Assembly (NCBI GenBank): GCA_046704745.1
Contig: JBJKRL010000031.1
Location: forward strand, 41,173-105,172
From: CAWGGS01 sp046704745
Lineage (GTDB): Bacteria > Desulfobacterota > Desulfobulbia > Desulfobulbales > Desulfocapsaceae
Length of the DNA: 64,000 bases
Direction: 5' to 3'
Positions 27,179-36,857 of this stretch are shown here, piece after piece. How positions within the stretch are numbered: the first letter of the stretch is position 1; every line of letters starts with the position of its first letter. The position numbers were made by a program, and so were the translations under genes. The notes under the pieces were generated by a model. It was not told the origin of the DNA, did no database searches, and saw only the letters and a list, made by a program, of their open reading frames with translations.

Positions 27179-28252
27179 TTACGGTACCGGGACGGTGTCG
27201 AGGATTTTACGGATGATATCTTCGCTGCTCACTGCTTCCGCCTCTGCCTCGTAGCTGATCCGCAGACGATGTCGCATGACATCGATTGCCGCCGATTTCA
27301 CATCGTCCGGAGTCACATAGCCTCTTCCGGCAAGATAGGCCAGGGTTCGGGAAACTGCCTTGAGATTGATGGTTGCCCGGGGGGAGGCGCCGGTCTCGAT
27401 ATATTCCTGCAGGTCGAGTTGAAATGTCTTGGGATCGCGGGTGGCGTAGACAAGGGAGACAATATACTCCTTGATCTTATCATCCATGTAGATGGAATCT
27501 ACAACCCTGCGGGCGGCCAGAATATCTTCGGGGCTCACCACCGGATTCACCCGGACGGTGGTGTCGGTATGATCCATCATTTCCAGGATCTGCCGCTCCT
27601 CGGCGATACTCGGATAGCCGACCACTACTTTGAGCATGAAGCGGTCGACCTGGGCCTCAGGCAGAGGATACGTCCCCTCCTGCTCGATGGGGTTCTGGGT
27701 GGCCAGAACCAGAAAGAGTTTCGGCAACTCAAAGCTCTGCTTCCCTATGGTGACCTGCTTTTCCTGCATAGCCTCAAGCAAGGCGGACTGGACCTTTGCC
27801 GGTGCCCTGTTGATCTCGTCGGCCAGGATCATGGATGAGAATATGGGTCCTTTTTTTATGATAAACGACGTATCTTGGGGGTTGTAGATTTCAGTGCCGA
27901 TGATGTCGGCCGGCAGCATATCCGGGGTAAACTGGATACGTTTGAAATCCGTCTGGATGGCGGAAGCCAGGGTTTTGACCGCCAGGGTCTTGGCAAGGCC
28001 CGGCAGGCCTTCGAGCAGGATGTGGCCGCCGGTGAGCAGGCCGACCAGCAGGCAGTCGATCAGATGCTGCTGGCCGACCACGGCTTTGGCCATCTGCTGT
28101 CGGAGCAGACCGAGCCAGGCGGAGCTGAGTTTTACCTGCTCGTTGATTGCCTGGATCGAAGTAAAGACATCGCCTTCCCGAGGGCTTATACCATGCGTAG
28201 AAAGAGAAGGAGGGCTTGCCGTGCTTGACGGTCCATCGGATTTATCGAACAT
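27179..28252 (-). CDS. MoxR-family AAA+ ATPase
   Basis: A 357-residue ATPase. Walker A is LEGLPGLAKT (about 80-89), Walker B LADEINRAP (about 138-146), and the arginine-rich C-terminus has SPRATINLKAVSRT. MoxR proteins act as chaperone-like motors for VWA proteins such as BatA and BatB. AAGGAG lies six bases before the ATG. It is the first gene of the minus-strand Bat operon, whose promoter must lie in the 394-bp divergent region that contains a TIR element. Confidence 0.9.
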   Translation of the reverse strand: MFDKSDGPSSTASPPSLSTHGISPREGDVFTSIQAINEQVKLSSAWLGLLRQQMAKAVVGQQHLIDCLLVGLLTGGHILLEGLPGLAKTLAVKTLASAIQTDFKRIQFTPDMLPADIIGTEIYNPQDTSFIIKKGPIFSSMILADEINRAPAKVQSALLEAMQEKQVTIGKQSFELPKLFLVLATQNPIEQEGTYPLPEAQVDRFMLKVVVGYPSIAEERQILEMMDHTDTTVRVNPVVSPEDILAARRVVDSIYMDDKIKEYIVSLVYATRDPKTFQLDLQEYIETGASPRATINLKAVSRTLAYLAGRGYVTPDDVKSAAIDVMRHRLRISYEAEAEAVSSEDIIRKILDTVPVP

Positions 28253-28646
28253 GGGAACTCCTTATGTTTGCTGATAAAATATCGGTTTTGAACATTCTAA
28301 GTAGCGCCGACCTGAATTGCTCATAAACATTGTGTTAATCGTGACAACATGATTGTTTTTTCGAATTGTCTCTTCTTTTTGGAGTATAAAAATTGAGCAA
28401 AGTGTTCATGAGATTTTCGGTCCAAGTGCTTTGGATTATAATATGTCAACATTGCCGAAACCTTACAGCAACATTACAATGCTGTAATGATTCTTTTAAA
28501 AGAAGGTTTTTCCTTTCTGGTTTCAGCCAACACAAGTAACAGTTACTTCGTGTATAAGAGGAAATTGTTTCTGCCGTATGAGTGGGTGGCTGAAGCTTCG
28601 AATTTCATTTTTTGTTGTATTTTTATGAATCAGGAGCCGGTTCATT
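28253..28646. promoter_or_regulatory. Divergent intergenic region between moxR and CDF transporter
   Basis: A 394-bp AT-rich region that must hold promoters for the Bat operon (minus) and the cation transporter (plus). A TIR element occupies 28311-28420. A short dyad, TACAGCAACATTACAATGCTGTA, lies around 28465-28487 between the element and the transporter gene. No clear -35/-10 pair was assigned. Confidence 0.5.
28311..28420. mobile_element. Nonautonomous TIR element, about 110 bp
   Basis: The left end (28311-28343) is the reverse complement of the right end (28391-28420) at about three quarters of positions, with shared core CTCATAAACA / TGTTCATGAG. The interior begins ACAACAT, as in the 47.3-kb copy. 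It encodes nothing and looks like an MITE-type element. Confidence 0.65.
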
Positions 28647-29561
28647 ATGTCTCATCAGCAAGCGTCGAATTCTCTGCTCTCCATTTTGTTTGCCCTTGCT
28701 GCCAATTTAGCGATATGTCTGGCTAAATTGGCAGCGGCCTTTTATACCGGCTCCGGGGCAATGTTGGCGGAAGGTGTTCATTCACTGGCAGACACCGGCA
28801 ATCAGCTTCTGCTTCTTGTGGGGCTTAAACAGGCAAAAAAACCGCCCACTCCCGACTATCCCTTGGGATTCGGCAAGAGCATCTATTTCTGGTCTTTTAT
28901 CGTGGCGGTGATGATGTTCAGTATGGGAGGGGTCTTCTCGGTATACGAAGGGATTCACAAATTTCGACAGCCCGAGCCTTTGACGACCCCATGGGTTGCT
29001 CTCGGTGTGCTGGTGTTTTCTCTGGTTGCCGAAGGCGTGTCATTGTGGGGATGCATGAGAGAAATAGGAAAGGTACGGGGCAAGCGGAGTCTTTTTTCAT
29101 GGTTTCATCAGAGCCGGGAGAGCGAATTGCTTGTGGTTTTTGGCGAAGATCTGGCGGCTTTGATCGGGCTGTCCTTTGCTTTTTTAGCTATCCTTACCGC
29201 GCTTGTCACAGGAAATCCGGTCTATGATGCCGCAGGTTCCATCGCCATCGGTGTGCTGTTGATTTTGGTGGCCATCCTTGTGGGGGCCGAGGTCAAGAGT
29301 CTGCTCATTGGCCAGGGAGTTGATCCGCGGATTCAGGTTGAAATGGAAGCCTTTCTTGATTCCCAGCCGGAAATTCGCCGGGTTTTCAACCTGATAACCT
29401 TCCAACTCGGCAAGGACGTCATGGTGGCGGTAAAGGCACAAATGGAAGAGTTCCAATCACAATCCGAGCTGATTCGCGCCATTAACAACTGCGAGAAACG
29501 GTTCAAAGAGAGGTTTCCACAGGTTTTTTGGTCCTTTTTCGAGCCTGATGATCGGGATTAA
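28647..29561 (+). CDS. Cation diffusion facilitator transporter
   Basis: A 304-residue CDF protein with six predicted membrane segments and a small C-terminal cytoplasmic domain. The second-helix site is EGVHSLADTGNQ (H-x-x-x-D). The fifth-helix site reads FGEDLAALIGL, with Glu instead of His, as in a CDF subgroup related to SLC30A9. CDF proteins exchange Zn2+, Fe2+ or Mn2+ for protons; the metal cannot be fixed here. There is no His-rich loop. GGAG lies before ATG 28647. Confidence 0.88.
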   Translation: MSHQQASNSLLSILFALAANLAICLAKLAAAFYTGSGAMLAEGVHSLADTGNQLLLLVGLKQAKKPPTPDYPLGFGKSIYFWSFIVAVMMFSMGGVFSVYEGIHKFRQPEPLTTPWVALGVLVFSLVAEGVSLWGCMREIGKVRGKRSLFSWFHQSRESELLVVFGEDLAALIGLSFAFLAILTALVTGNPVYDAAGSIAIGVLLILVAILVGAEVKSLLIGQGVDPRIQVEMEAFLDSQPEIRRVFNLITFQLGKDVMVAVKAQMEEFQSQSELIRAINNCEKRFKERFPQVFWSFFEPDDRD

Positions 29562-29889
29562 CCTGTATACTGGTCAATGTAGAATTTATGGTTATCTTCA
29601 AGAATAAATCGAAGCCGCAGTCTTGACACATGGAGGGTAGGAAATCTCCAACAGTTCACTTTTATGGTGGACTTGAAGGCTTTAAGTGCGATATAGCGGT
29701 TCGCCGGCTTGGATTTCCCCAAGAAATGCGATATGCTGCCAATAGCTATGCCATTTATTGAAGAGGGAACGCTTCGGCAGTATTTTTTTGTACCGATTTC
29801 CTGAAACGGGAGCAGCCCTGGAGATAGGAATGAGGATTTTTCCAGGTCCGGTAAAGGAGCGTCGGCAGGATACATATAGAGGAGTTATC
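29562..29889. other. Intergenic region ahead of the kor operon
   Basis: 328 bp without a supported gene. It should contain the promoter of the korDABC-gdh operon. A TTGACA at 29623-29628 has no matching -10 at normal spacing, so no promoter is called. Confidence 0.4.
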
Positions 29890-30123
29890 ATGGCAAAAAA
29901 GAAGTTGAAGGAGCTCCAAATCAACCGGGACTGGTGCAAGGGCTGCGGGATCTGTGTGAAGTTCTGCCCCAAGCAGGTTCTGGAGTTGGATGCCTCTGAA
30001 AAATCGGTGGCTGTCCGTCCTGAAGAATGCATTTGCTGCAAGATGTGCGAGCTAAGGTGTCCGGACCTGGCCATCGAGGTGCTGATCGAAAAAGAGGAGC
30101 AGGCAGATGAACAACAAGATTAA
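29890..30123 (+). CDS. korD: 2-oxoacid:ferredoxin oxidoreductase delta subunit, 2[4Fe-4S] ferredoxin
   Basis: A 77-residue ferredoxin with two clusters, CKGCGICVKFCP and CICCKMCELRCP (both CxxCxxCxxxCP). It passes electrons from the KorAB catalytic core to free ferredoxin. ATG 29890 is preceded by GAGGAG; an upstream in-frame ATG at 29758 would add 44 residues unlike the family and lacks a ribosome site. It overlaps korA by 17 bases and starts the operon. Confidence 0.92.
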   Translation: MAKKKLKELQINRDWCKGCGICVKFCPKQVLELDASEKSVAVRPEECICCKMCELRCPDLAIEVLIEKEEQADEQQD

Positions 30124-31255
30124 ATTCGTCCAGGGCAACGAGGCATGTGTGGAGGGGGCCCTGTATGCCGGTGTTGAGTTTTTCGCAGGCTATCCGATTA
30201 CACCGTCCACCGAGATAGCGGAACTCCTCTCCGAGCGGCTGCCACAGAAGGGTGCGCACTTTATCCAGATGGAAGACGAGATTGCCTCCATGTGCGCGAT
30301 CATCGGCGCCTCTCTCACCGGTCACAAGGTGATGACGGCTACCAGCGGACCGGGCTTCTCTTTGAAGCAGGAGGCCATCGGCTATGCCTGCATGGCCGAG
30401 ATTCCCTGCGTTATTGTCAATGTCCAGCGGGGTGGCCCTTCCACAGGGAATCCCACCCATGTCAGCCAGGGTGATGTCAATCAGGCCCGCTGGGGAACGC
30501 ATGGCGATCACGGAATTATCGCGCTGACCGCTTCCAACCACCAGGATGTCTTTGCCATTACCGTCGATGCCTTCAATATGGCTGAGACCTACCGCACACC
30601 GGTGGTCCTATTGTTCGACGAAGTGGTGGGCCATATGCGGGAGAAGCTGGTGATACCGGAAAAAGGAGAGTTGGCAATCGTCGACCGCCTGAGGACCTCT
30701 GTAGGTAAGGGGGTCGACTATCATCCGTACCTGCCCCGGGAGGACGGGCGGCTGCCCATGTCGGACTTCGGGGCCGAGCATCGCTACAACGTCACCGGCC
30801 TGTTTCACGACATGTGGGGCTTCCCGTCCAACAATCCCAAGGTGGTAAAGGACCTGCTCCACCATCTGGTGGACAAGATAGAGAACAACGTCAATGTGAT
30901 TACCCGCTATAAGGAGCACTATCTTGAAGGCGCGGAATATATTCTGATTTCCTACGGGTCCTCAGCCCGCTCGGCCATCCATCTTGCCGGAGACAGGCGG
31001 GAAAAAGGTGAAAAGATAGGGGTGCTGGAACTCCAGTCGCTCTGGCCCTTCCCGGAGGCAGTGGTGAGGGAGAAGTGTGCCGGGGCCAAAGCGGTAATTG
31101 TGGTGGAGATGAATATGGGACAAGTGATGCGTCAGGTCAAGGCCTGCGTCGACCATCCGGAGACAGTCTTTTTGGCCAATCGGATAGACGGCAAGCTGAT
31201 CACACCGAACAATATCAAGGGACTCCTCAGGGTCATCCAGGGGAGGGGAGTGTAA
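30107..31255 (+). CDS. korA: 2-oxoglutarate:ferredoxin oxidoreductase alpha subunit
   Basis: 382 residues, the usual KorA length. The N-terminus shows YPITPSTEIAE, QMEDEIASMCAIIGAS and TATSGPGFSLKQE, the signatures of the pyrimidine-binding alpha chain. The complex converts 2-oxoglutarate and CoA to succinyl-CoA and CO2 with reduced ferredoxin, or runs in reverse. The order korD-A-B-C with short spacers is typical. Closely related complexes use other 2-oxoacids, so 2-oxoglutarate is a family-level assignment supported by the glutamate dehydrogenase next door. Confidence 0.88.
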   Translation: MNNKIKFVQGNEACVEGALYAGVEFFAGYPITPSTEIAELLSERLPQKGAHFIQMEDEIASMCAIIGASLTGHKVMTATSGPGFSLKQEAIGYACMAEIPCVIVNVQRGGPSTGNPTHVSQGDVNQARWGTHGDHGIIALTASNHQDVFAITVDAFNMAETYRTPVVLLFDEVVGHMREKLVIPEKGELAIVDRLRTSVGKGVDYHPYLPREDGRLPMSDFGAEHRYNVTGLFHDMWGFPSNNPKVVKDLLHHLVDKIENNVNVITRYKEHYLEGAEYILISYGSSARSAIHLAGDRREKGEKIGVLELQSLWPFPEAVVREKCAGAKAVIVVEMNMGQVMRQVKACVDHPETVFLANRIDGKLITPNNIKGLLRVIQGRGV

Positions 31256-31256
31256 T

Positions 31257-32063
31257 ATGGCTGTCAAAGATTATTTGCGGGAGCGGTTCTTTCCCCATAT
31301 GTGGTGTCCTGGCTGTGGCCATGGCACGGTGTTGAACACCTTGCTGCGCGCCGTCGAACAGACAGGACTGAACAAGAACGAAATCGTCATGACCTCCGGG
31401 ATCGGTTGCTCGGCCAGGATTTCGGGTTATGTGGATTTCCACTCATTGCATACTTTGCACGGCAGGGCCCTGGCCTTTGCCACCGGCGTCAAGCTGTCGC
31501 GTCCAGAGCTGACGCTTCTGGTGCCCATGGGTGACGGTGATGCGCTGGCCATCGGCGGCAATCATTTTATTCATGCGGCCCGGCGCAATATCGACATTAC
31601 GGCCATCGTTATGAATAATAGGATCTACGGCATGACCGGCGGACAGTTTTCGCCGCTGTCCGGACGAGGAAAGAAGGCGACCACGGCACCGTATTCAACC
31701 ATCGACAACAACTTTGATGTGGTGGAGCTTTCCATTGCCGCCGGTGCTTCCTTTGTCGCCCGGACCACCACCTATCATGTCCTGGAGGCCATCGACATAT
31801 TCAAGAAGGCCATTATGCATAAAGGGTTTTCCGTGGTGGAGGTGCTCACCCAGTGCCCGACCCATTACGGAAGGAAGAACAAGGAGGGTGATGCGGTGGA
31901 CATGCTCGAGCGCTATAAAGACGGAACAGCCAAGATCGGTTCCAAGGCCATGGCAGACAACCCGGACCTGATCGGCCGCGGCATCTTTGTCGACAATGAA
32001 GCTCCCGAATACTGCGAGGAGTATGAAAAGATCATCAAGGTGGCGATGAAGGAGGTGGCGTGA
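31257..32063 (+). CDS. korB: 2-oxoglutarate:ferredoxin oxidoreductase beta subunit
   Basis: A 268-residue thiamine-diphosphate subunit: CPGCGHGTVLNTL at the N-terminus and the ThDP/Mg site starting GDGDALAIGGNH and closing with MNNRIYGMTGGQ. It starts one base after korA stops. The stop TGA overlaps the korC start (TGATG). With KorA it forms the active site. Confidence 0.9.
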   Translation: MAVKDYLRERFFPHMWCPGCGHGTVLNTLLRAVEQTGLNKNEIVMTSGIGCSARISGYVDFHSLHTLHGRALAFATGVKLSRPELTLLVPMGDGDALAIGGNHFIHAARRNIDITAIVMNNRIYGMTGGQFSPLSGRGKKATTAPYSTIDNNFDVVELSIAAGASFVARTTTYHVLEAIDIFKKAIMHKGFSVVEVLTQCPTHYGRKNKEGDAVDMLERYKDGTAKIGSKAMADNPDLIGRGIFVDNEAPEYCEEYEKIIKVAMKEVA

Positions 32064-32602
32064 TGGAGACGATGAGGCTTGTTTTTACCGGCTCGGGTGG
32101 TCAGGGTGTCATCACAGCTGCGATCATTCTGGCGGAGGCCGCGGTGATCCATGAAGGGATAAACGCCACCCAGTCACAGAGTTACGGGGCGGCGGCCCGC
32201 GGCGGCTCGACTCGAAGCGACATCATCATCTCGAACTCAGAAATCTATTTCCCAGAGGTAACTCAGCCAAACATCCTGGTCTGCCTAACCCAGGAAGCTT
32301 ATCATGAATTTTCTCCCATCATACGGCCGGGTGGAACCCTGCTGACCGATACCCGCTTCGTCACCATTGCTAAAAAGGTGGATGCAAGGCAGATTCAGCT
32401 GCCGATATACGACACGGTGATGCAAAAGATCGGCAAACCCATTGTCTTCAATATCTGTATGCTGGGAGCGCTGTTGGGGATAACCGAAATCGTCAAGCCC
32501 GCCTCGATTATGGAGGTAATCAAGACCCGAGTGCCCCGCGACTTCGTGGCCATGAACAACCGGGCACTCGATATCGGACTGGTTCTCGGTGCAAACAGAT
32601 AG
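32063..32602 (+). CDS. korC: 2-oxoglutarate:ferredoxin oxidoreductase gamma subunit
   Basis: About 179 residues. The N-terminus FTGSGGQGVITAA is the family signature, followed by SYGAAARGGSTRSDI, which matches the gamma-subunit CoA-binding domain. ATG 32063, seven bases after GGAGG, is preferred over the GTG one codon before it, whose spacing is only four bases. It completes the four-subunit complex. Confidence 0.9.
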   Translation: METMRLVFTGSGGQGVITAAIILAEAAVIHEGINATQSQSYGAAARGGSTRSDIIISNSEIYFPEVTQPNILVCLTQEAYHEFSPIIRPGGTLLTDTRFVTIAKKVDARQIQLPIYDTVMQKIGKPIVFNICMLGALLGITEIVKPASIMEVIKTRVPRDFVAMNNRALDIGLVLGANR

Positions 32603-32615
32603 GCAGGGAGAATAT

Positions 32616-35600
32616 ATGGAGAGTTACCAGCATCTTCCCCTCTTTCAGGGGGCGCATATCATCGATAAGGCCAAGAGCCTCAATCTTGATCCCAGTATCC
32701 TATACGAGGCGGTAATCGATCTTTCCGCCGAAGGGCTGATCACCGCCAATTGCATCAATCTGGCAGCCGGTATCCTGCTCAATGATCTCGGACTTCCGAA
32801 CTATTTTTTCGAGAATATCACCAAGGAATCGCTGGAACACATCCTGGCCTCCATCGCCTCAAGTATAACCTTCAAGGATGGCAAGGTGGTTCTTTACGGA
32901 CGGATTGCACATGTCGATTTTGATCTGGCGCATAAAAACGATGTGCAGCGGGTAAGAATTGCCACAGAAGAGACCCGGGACAGCATGGAAAAGATGCTGG
33001 AGAGCCTGATCCCGGGGCACAGACGGGAATATTACTTCAGTCCCGAAAGCGGCTACCATACCTATATCATCCGGCTTGAAACCGTCGGGAATTATGACAG
33101 AGAGGATTTTGCCGAGTCCCGTTTTCTGTTTCATCTGACAGGGGATTATCGGACGACACCGGAGTCGACGCGCAGGCGGTATGAAAATTTTCTTAACGCC
33201 TCGGATAAAACGGTACCTCCCTTGATTGAGGTCTTCAACCTTCCTGTAACCGGTGAGACGCGCATTATGTTCAACAGCGATTTCGCCTCTCCTCAGCTGC
33301 CTATTTTACGCAAACTCTTTGCCGACCATGGTCTGGTGGTGGTACGGGCCTACTGGGAACCGTATTTAGGCAAATCCGATGTCCCGTCCTCAATCTGTTC
33401 TCTCTATATTCAGGGTGAGGTCTCCCGCAAAAAGGAGGATGAGTTGGCAGCCGATCTGGGGGCTTTCCTCGCTCTCTCCATAAACCGGGTAACCGAGATG
33501 TATCTGCGGGGGGAACTGAACTTTGTCGAGATGCTCTTTGCTGTTAACGCCGTGGATTTCACCCATATGTTCATCTTTAAAGAGAGCATAAACGGTACCG
33601 ACCGGGAGATTATGGAAAACCTGACCGACTGCGATCACAAAGACGCCTTTGCCGGCAGGATTCACGTTTCAAACAAATCCACCTATGTTTTACGCATAAT
33701 TCTCGAATCAGTGGAGGTGAACCCGGATCTGATCAAGCTTCTGTACGACCTCTTCGCCAGGCGGTTCGATCCAGAACGTTCGGACAGGATAAATGAAGAA
33801 AAACTTGCCACGAAATACAAGGAATACGAGCGGATAATCGCCTCGAGATTCTTGGATTTCTCTATCGGCTACGATATCTTCAACTTCCTGTACAAGATAG
33901 TCTCCTGTACCCTGAAGACCAATTTTTACAAGGCGGAGAAGCGCTCTTTCTCTTTTCGGTTCGATAACCGGATTCTCGACCCTCTGGTCTTCAACCAGTT
34001 CGTCTACGGTATCTTCTTCGTCAACGGCCACTATGCCTGCGGGACCCATCTGCGGGCAGCAGACATAGCCCGGGGCGGACTCAGACTTTTACGGATTACC
34101 ACATCCAATCATCCAACCGAACTCGACAATGCCGTTTTACTCAACTATGCCTTAGGCCCTAAGGCCCAGCGGTTAAAGCATAAGGATATCTGCGAGAGCG
34201 GATCCAAGGGAGTAATTGTGCCGCATGCCATTTATGCGACCCAGAGCCGGAACGCGGTCCTGGATTACACAGAGGGGATCATCGATTTGATGCTTGGCGA
34301 TCCGGCAATCATCGACTATTACGGGCGGCCGGAGATGGTCTTTTTCGGCCCGGACGAGGGCACGGCACTGTTGATGGACATGGTCGCTTACCATGCAAAA
34401 GAGCGCGGATACAAAAACTGGCGGACGATTACCACCGGCAAGAGCTTCGGCATTCCCCACGACACCTACGGCCGCCTTGAAGACGGCGATCTCTTCGGTC
34501 TCTTTGATAGGCAGGGAAAAGGGGTCGATCTGCAGGTGGGCGGTGTCTCGATTGTAATGTCTAACGATATGGACACTGTTTATGAACATATTGGAGGGAA
34601 GATTGAGTCGAGCGGGATGACCACAACCGGCGTCATGGCCTCTTTTAGGACCCTGATCGACCACTACGGGGCCAAGGAAGAAGAGCTTAACCTGATGATG
34701 ACCGGCGGTCCTGATGGAGATCTTGGGGCCAACGAGATTCAATGCTACAAGGGCAAGATCTGTCTGGTGATTGACGGCGGCTCCATCCTTTTCGATCCCG
34801 ATGGTCTGGATGAAAAAGAGCTTATGAAGATCGCATTTAAGCGCAATTCTTCACCACGGCCCAATACGCTTGCCTTTCCTGAAACAAAATTGGGTCCGAA
34901 GGGCTTTAGGGTGCCTCTTCTGGCAAAAAACGTAAAGCTGCCCGATGGGACCATCATCGACGATGGGGCCATGTTCCATCGTAACTTCCTTACCGATCCC
35001 GACAACAGGAGGTGGATCGAACAGGCAAATATCGCAGCCTTTATCCCCTGCGGCGGTTTCAAAGACACTATCAATCACGGCAACGTCAAGAGATTCCTTG
35101 CTCTATTTACCGAGCTTCGTTTCATCATGGAGGGGGCAAATGTCTTCTTCGATGATGCGGCAAGACGGCATATCGCTACCACTACCTCCATCAAACAGAT
35201 CAAGGACACCACGGCGAACAAAGGCGGAGTCTTCTCCAGCTCAATTGCCGAAGTCCTGACCGGTTTTCTGCTCAAAGACGACTATGAACAGATGCTTCTC
35301 AATCACACCGATACCCGCTGGGAGCTGATTCATAACGTCATGACCCTGGTCGACACCCATGCCCGGGCCGAAACCTCGATGCTGATCAAGATTCACGAGG
35401 CGGATCCTATGGTCCCGCTTTTTGTCCTCACCGAGCAGACCAGCGAACGGATCTTTGCGTTGCAGGAGGTTTTCGAACAGCGCATCGCCGAAATCCTGGC
35501 CGATGAGGATCTGGTCTGGAAAATCCTCGAACACTATATCCCAGGCGTCCTGATCAAACGTCTGGGTAGGGAATCCATTGTCGCCACCCTAAACAGTCCC

Positions 35601-35738
35601 GAACTTCAGACCTACCGCGATGCGATACTTACCAAGAAACTCGCCTCCATGGCCTTTTATGCCTACGGTGACAGATGGGATGCGTTTCTGGCTGATGTGG
35701 CAGCGAGTTTTGCTAAGGCGATTACCGAAGTAGTTTGA
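32616..35738 (+). CDS. gdh: Large NAD-dependent glutamate dehydrogenase
   Basis: About 1040 residues, close to the 115-kDa class of NAD-GDH rather than the usual 450-residue hexamer or the 180-kDa class. It oxidises glutamate to 2-oxoglutarate and ammonia. The N-terminal half is regulatory; the catalytic part (about 470-850) shows CGTHLRAADIARGGLRLL, ESGSKGVIVPHAIYA, FGPDEGTALLMDM and TTGKSFGIPHDTYG. ATG 32616 has AGGGAG just before it; a GTG at 32589 overlaps korC and lacks a ribosome site. Placed directly after korC, it probably supplies the 2-oxoglutarate that Kor consumes. Confidence 0.88.
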   Translation: MESYQHLPLFQGAHIIDKAKSLNLDPSILYEAVIDLSAEGLITANCINLAAGILLNDLGLPNYFFENITKESLEHILASIASSITFKDGKVVLYGRIAHVDFDLAHKNDVQRVRIATEETRDSMEKMLESLIPGHRREYYFSPESGYHTYIIRLETVGNYDREDFAESRFLFHLTGDYRTTPESTRRRYENFLNASDKTVPPLIEVFNLPVTGETRIMFNSDFASPQLPILRKLFADHGLVVVRAYWEPYLGKSDVPSSICSLYIQGEVSRKKEDELAADLGAFLALSINRVTEMYLRGELNFVEMLFAVNAVDFTHMFIFKESINGTDREIMENLTDCDHKDAFAGRIHVSNKSTYVLRIILESVEVNPDLIKLLYDLFARRFDPERSDRINEEKLATKYKEYERIIASRFLDFSIGYDIFNFLYKIVSCTLKTNFYKAEKRSFSFRFDNRILDPLVFNQFVYGIFFVNGHYACGTHLRAADIARGGLRLLRITTSNHPTELDNAVLLNYALGPKAQRLKHKDICESGSKGVIVPHAIYATQSRNAVLDYTEGIIDLMLGDPAIIDYYGRPEMVFFGPDEGTALLMDMVAYHAKERGYKNWRTITTGKSFGIPHDTYGRLEDGDLFGLFDRQGKGVDLQVGGVSIVMSNDMDTVYEHIGGKIESSGMTTTGVMASFRTLIDHYGAKEEELNLMMTGGPDGDLGANEIQCYKGKICLVIDGGSILFDPDGLDEKELMKIAFKRNSSPRPNTLAFPETKLGPKGFRVPLLAKNVKLPDGTIIDDGAMFHRNFLTDPDNRRWIEQANIAAFIPCGGFKDTINHGNVKRFLALFTELRFIMEGANVFFDDAARRHIATTTSIKQIKDTTANKGGVFSSSIAEVLTGFLLKDDYEQMLLNHTDTRWELIHNVMTLVDTHARAETSMLIKIHEADPMVPLFVLTEQTSERIFALQEVFEQRIAEILADEDLVWKILEHYIPGVLIKRLGRESIVATLNSPELQTYRDAILTKKLASMAFYAYGDRWDAFLADVAASFAKAITEVV

Positions 35739-35745
35739 AAAAATT

Positions 35746-36857
35746 ATGACAATTGTTTTAAAAAAAAAATTTCAATTGGCTCTTTTGTTATATTCGCGCT
35801 GAGTATCTGTCTTTTAGCCGGAAGCGAATATGCGCTTTCGGCCTCACCTTATCCGCCCAGTCCGATAATTGCCGCAATTAGCTTCGATCTCTCAACACTG
35901 AACAAATCCGCTTTCGGGAGTGATGAATGGCCCTGTACGGAAGGTTCGGACGGCAATATTTACACGGCTTGGGGAGACGGCGGCGGTTTCGGCGGATCCG
36001 ACATCAGCGGGCGGGTCGGATTGGGAGTGGGCCGCATGTCCGGGATTCCGCCGGCATGGTCCGGAACCAATATTTCCGGCGGGGTACATCCGCTTTCCGA
36101 GTCTATTATTCCGAACGTTTTCGGCGGAACAAAAGATATTTTTTCCGTAGGTGGTGTTTTGTATATGTATGTCGCTTACAATCAGGTCTGGGACGTAAAC
36201 TCTCTTCTTCGATCGACCGATTTTGGTCAAACCTGGCAGGACCAGGGGGTGATTTTCAGTGCTTCGGACAATTTTTCACCGGGCGGAGTTTTGCAATTCG
36301 GTAAAGATAATCAAGGAGCGCCGGATTCGTATGTGTATGTTTACAGCGCGTCTTCTTTCGCGGACGGTGTGGCCTTGGCCCGGGTCGACAAAAATCAATT
36401 GTCCAATCGTTCGGCCTATCAATTTTTTTCGGGATTTGACGGAAACGGCAAACCTCAGTGGACCTCGAATGCCGGGCAAAAGCAGCCGGTTTTTACCGAT
36501 CCTGCTGGAACGGAATGGGGAACTACCGCGGTTTATGATCCGTACCTTCATCGTTATTTGTTGACAGTCAGACACAATGGTGAGTCGGGCGAGTGGGGCT
36601 TGTTTGATTCCGACCACCCCTGGGGACCTTGGACGACGGTTGCGTATGGAAAGGATTTTCCCAGCTGGACGTACAGTCCCGATCCCGATGGTGCCAGCGA
36701 GGACCGTCCTGCCTATATGCACAGTTTCCCGCAAAAATGGATGAGCTCCGACGGGAAAACTCTTTGGCAGATTTTCGACAGGGGAGACCAATTGAATTTG
36801 GTCAAAGCAACCTTAACCCTCAAAAAACATGCTGTCGTTGATGGCAAATCGCGCTGA
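35746..36857 (+). CDS. Secreted DUF4185-like protein, frame joined at an A10 tract
   Basis: The frame that ends at 36857 is open from the end of gdh, but its first normal start codon (TTG 36021) would cut off a signal peptide and conserved residues. ATG 35746, eight bases after the gdh stop, is in another frame. Adding one A to the A10 run (35760-35769) joins MTIVLKKK to a signal peptide (ISIGSFVIFALSICLLAG) that ends ALSA. The mature part (SDGNIYTAWGDGGGFGGSD, LRSTDFGQTWQDQG) resembles DUF4185/propeller proteins. No strong ribosome site precedes the ATG, so it may be coupled to gdh. Alternatives are assembly error, phase variation, polymerase slippage or a decaying gene. Confidence 0.6.

Noticed and set aside
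29758..29889. N-terminal extension of the korD ferredoxin
   Set aside because: Adds 44 residues not seen in the family, and the ribosome site lies before ATG 29890.
36021..36857. TTG 36021 as the true start of the secreted protein
   Set aside because: It would remove a clear signal peptide and conserved residues that are open in the same frame upstream.
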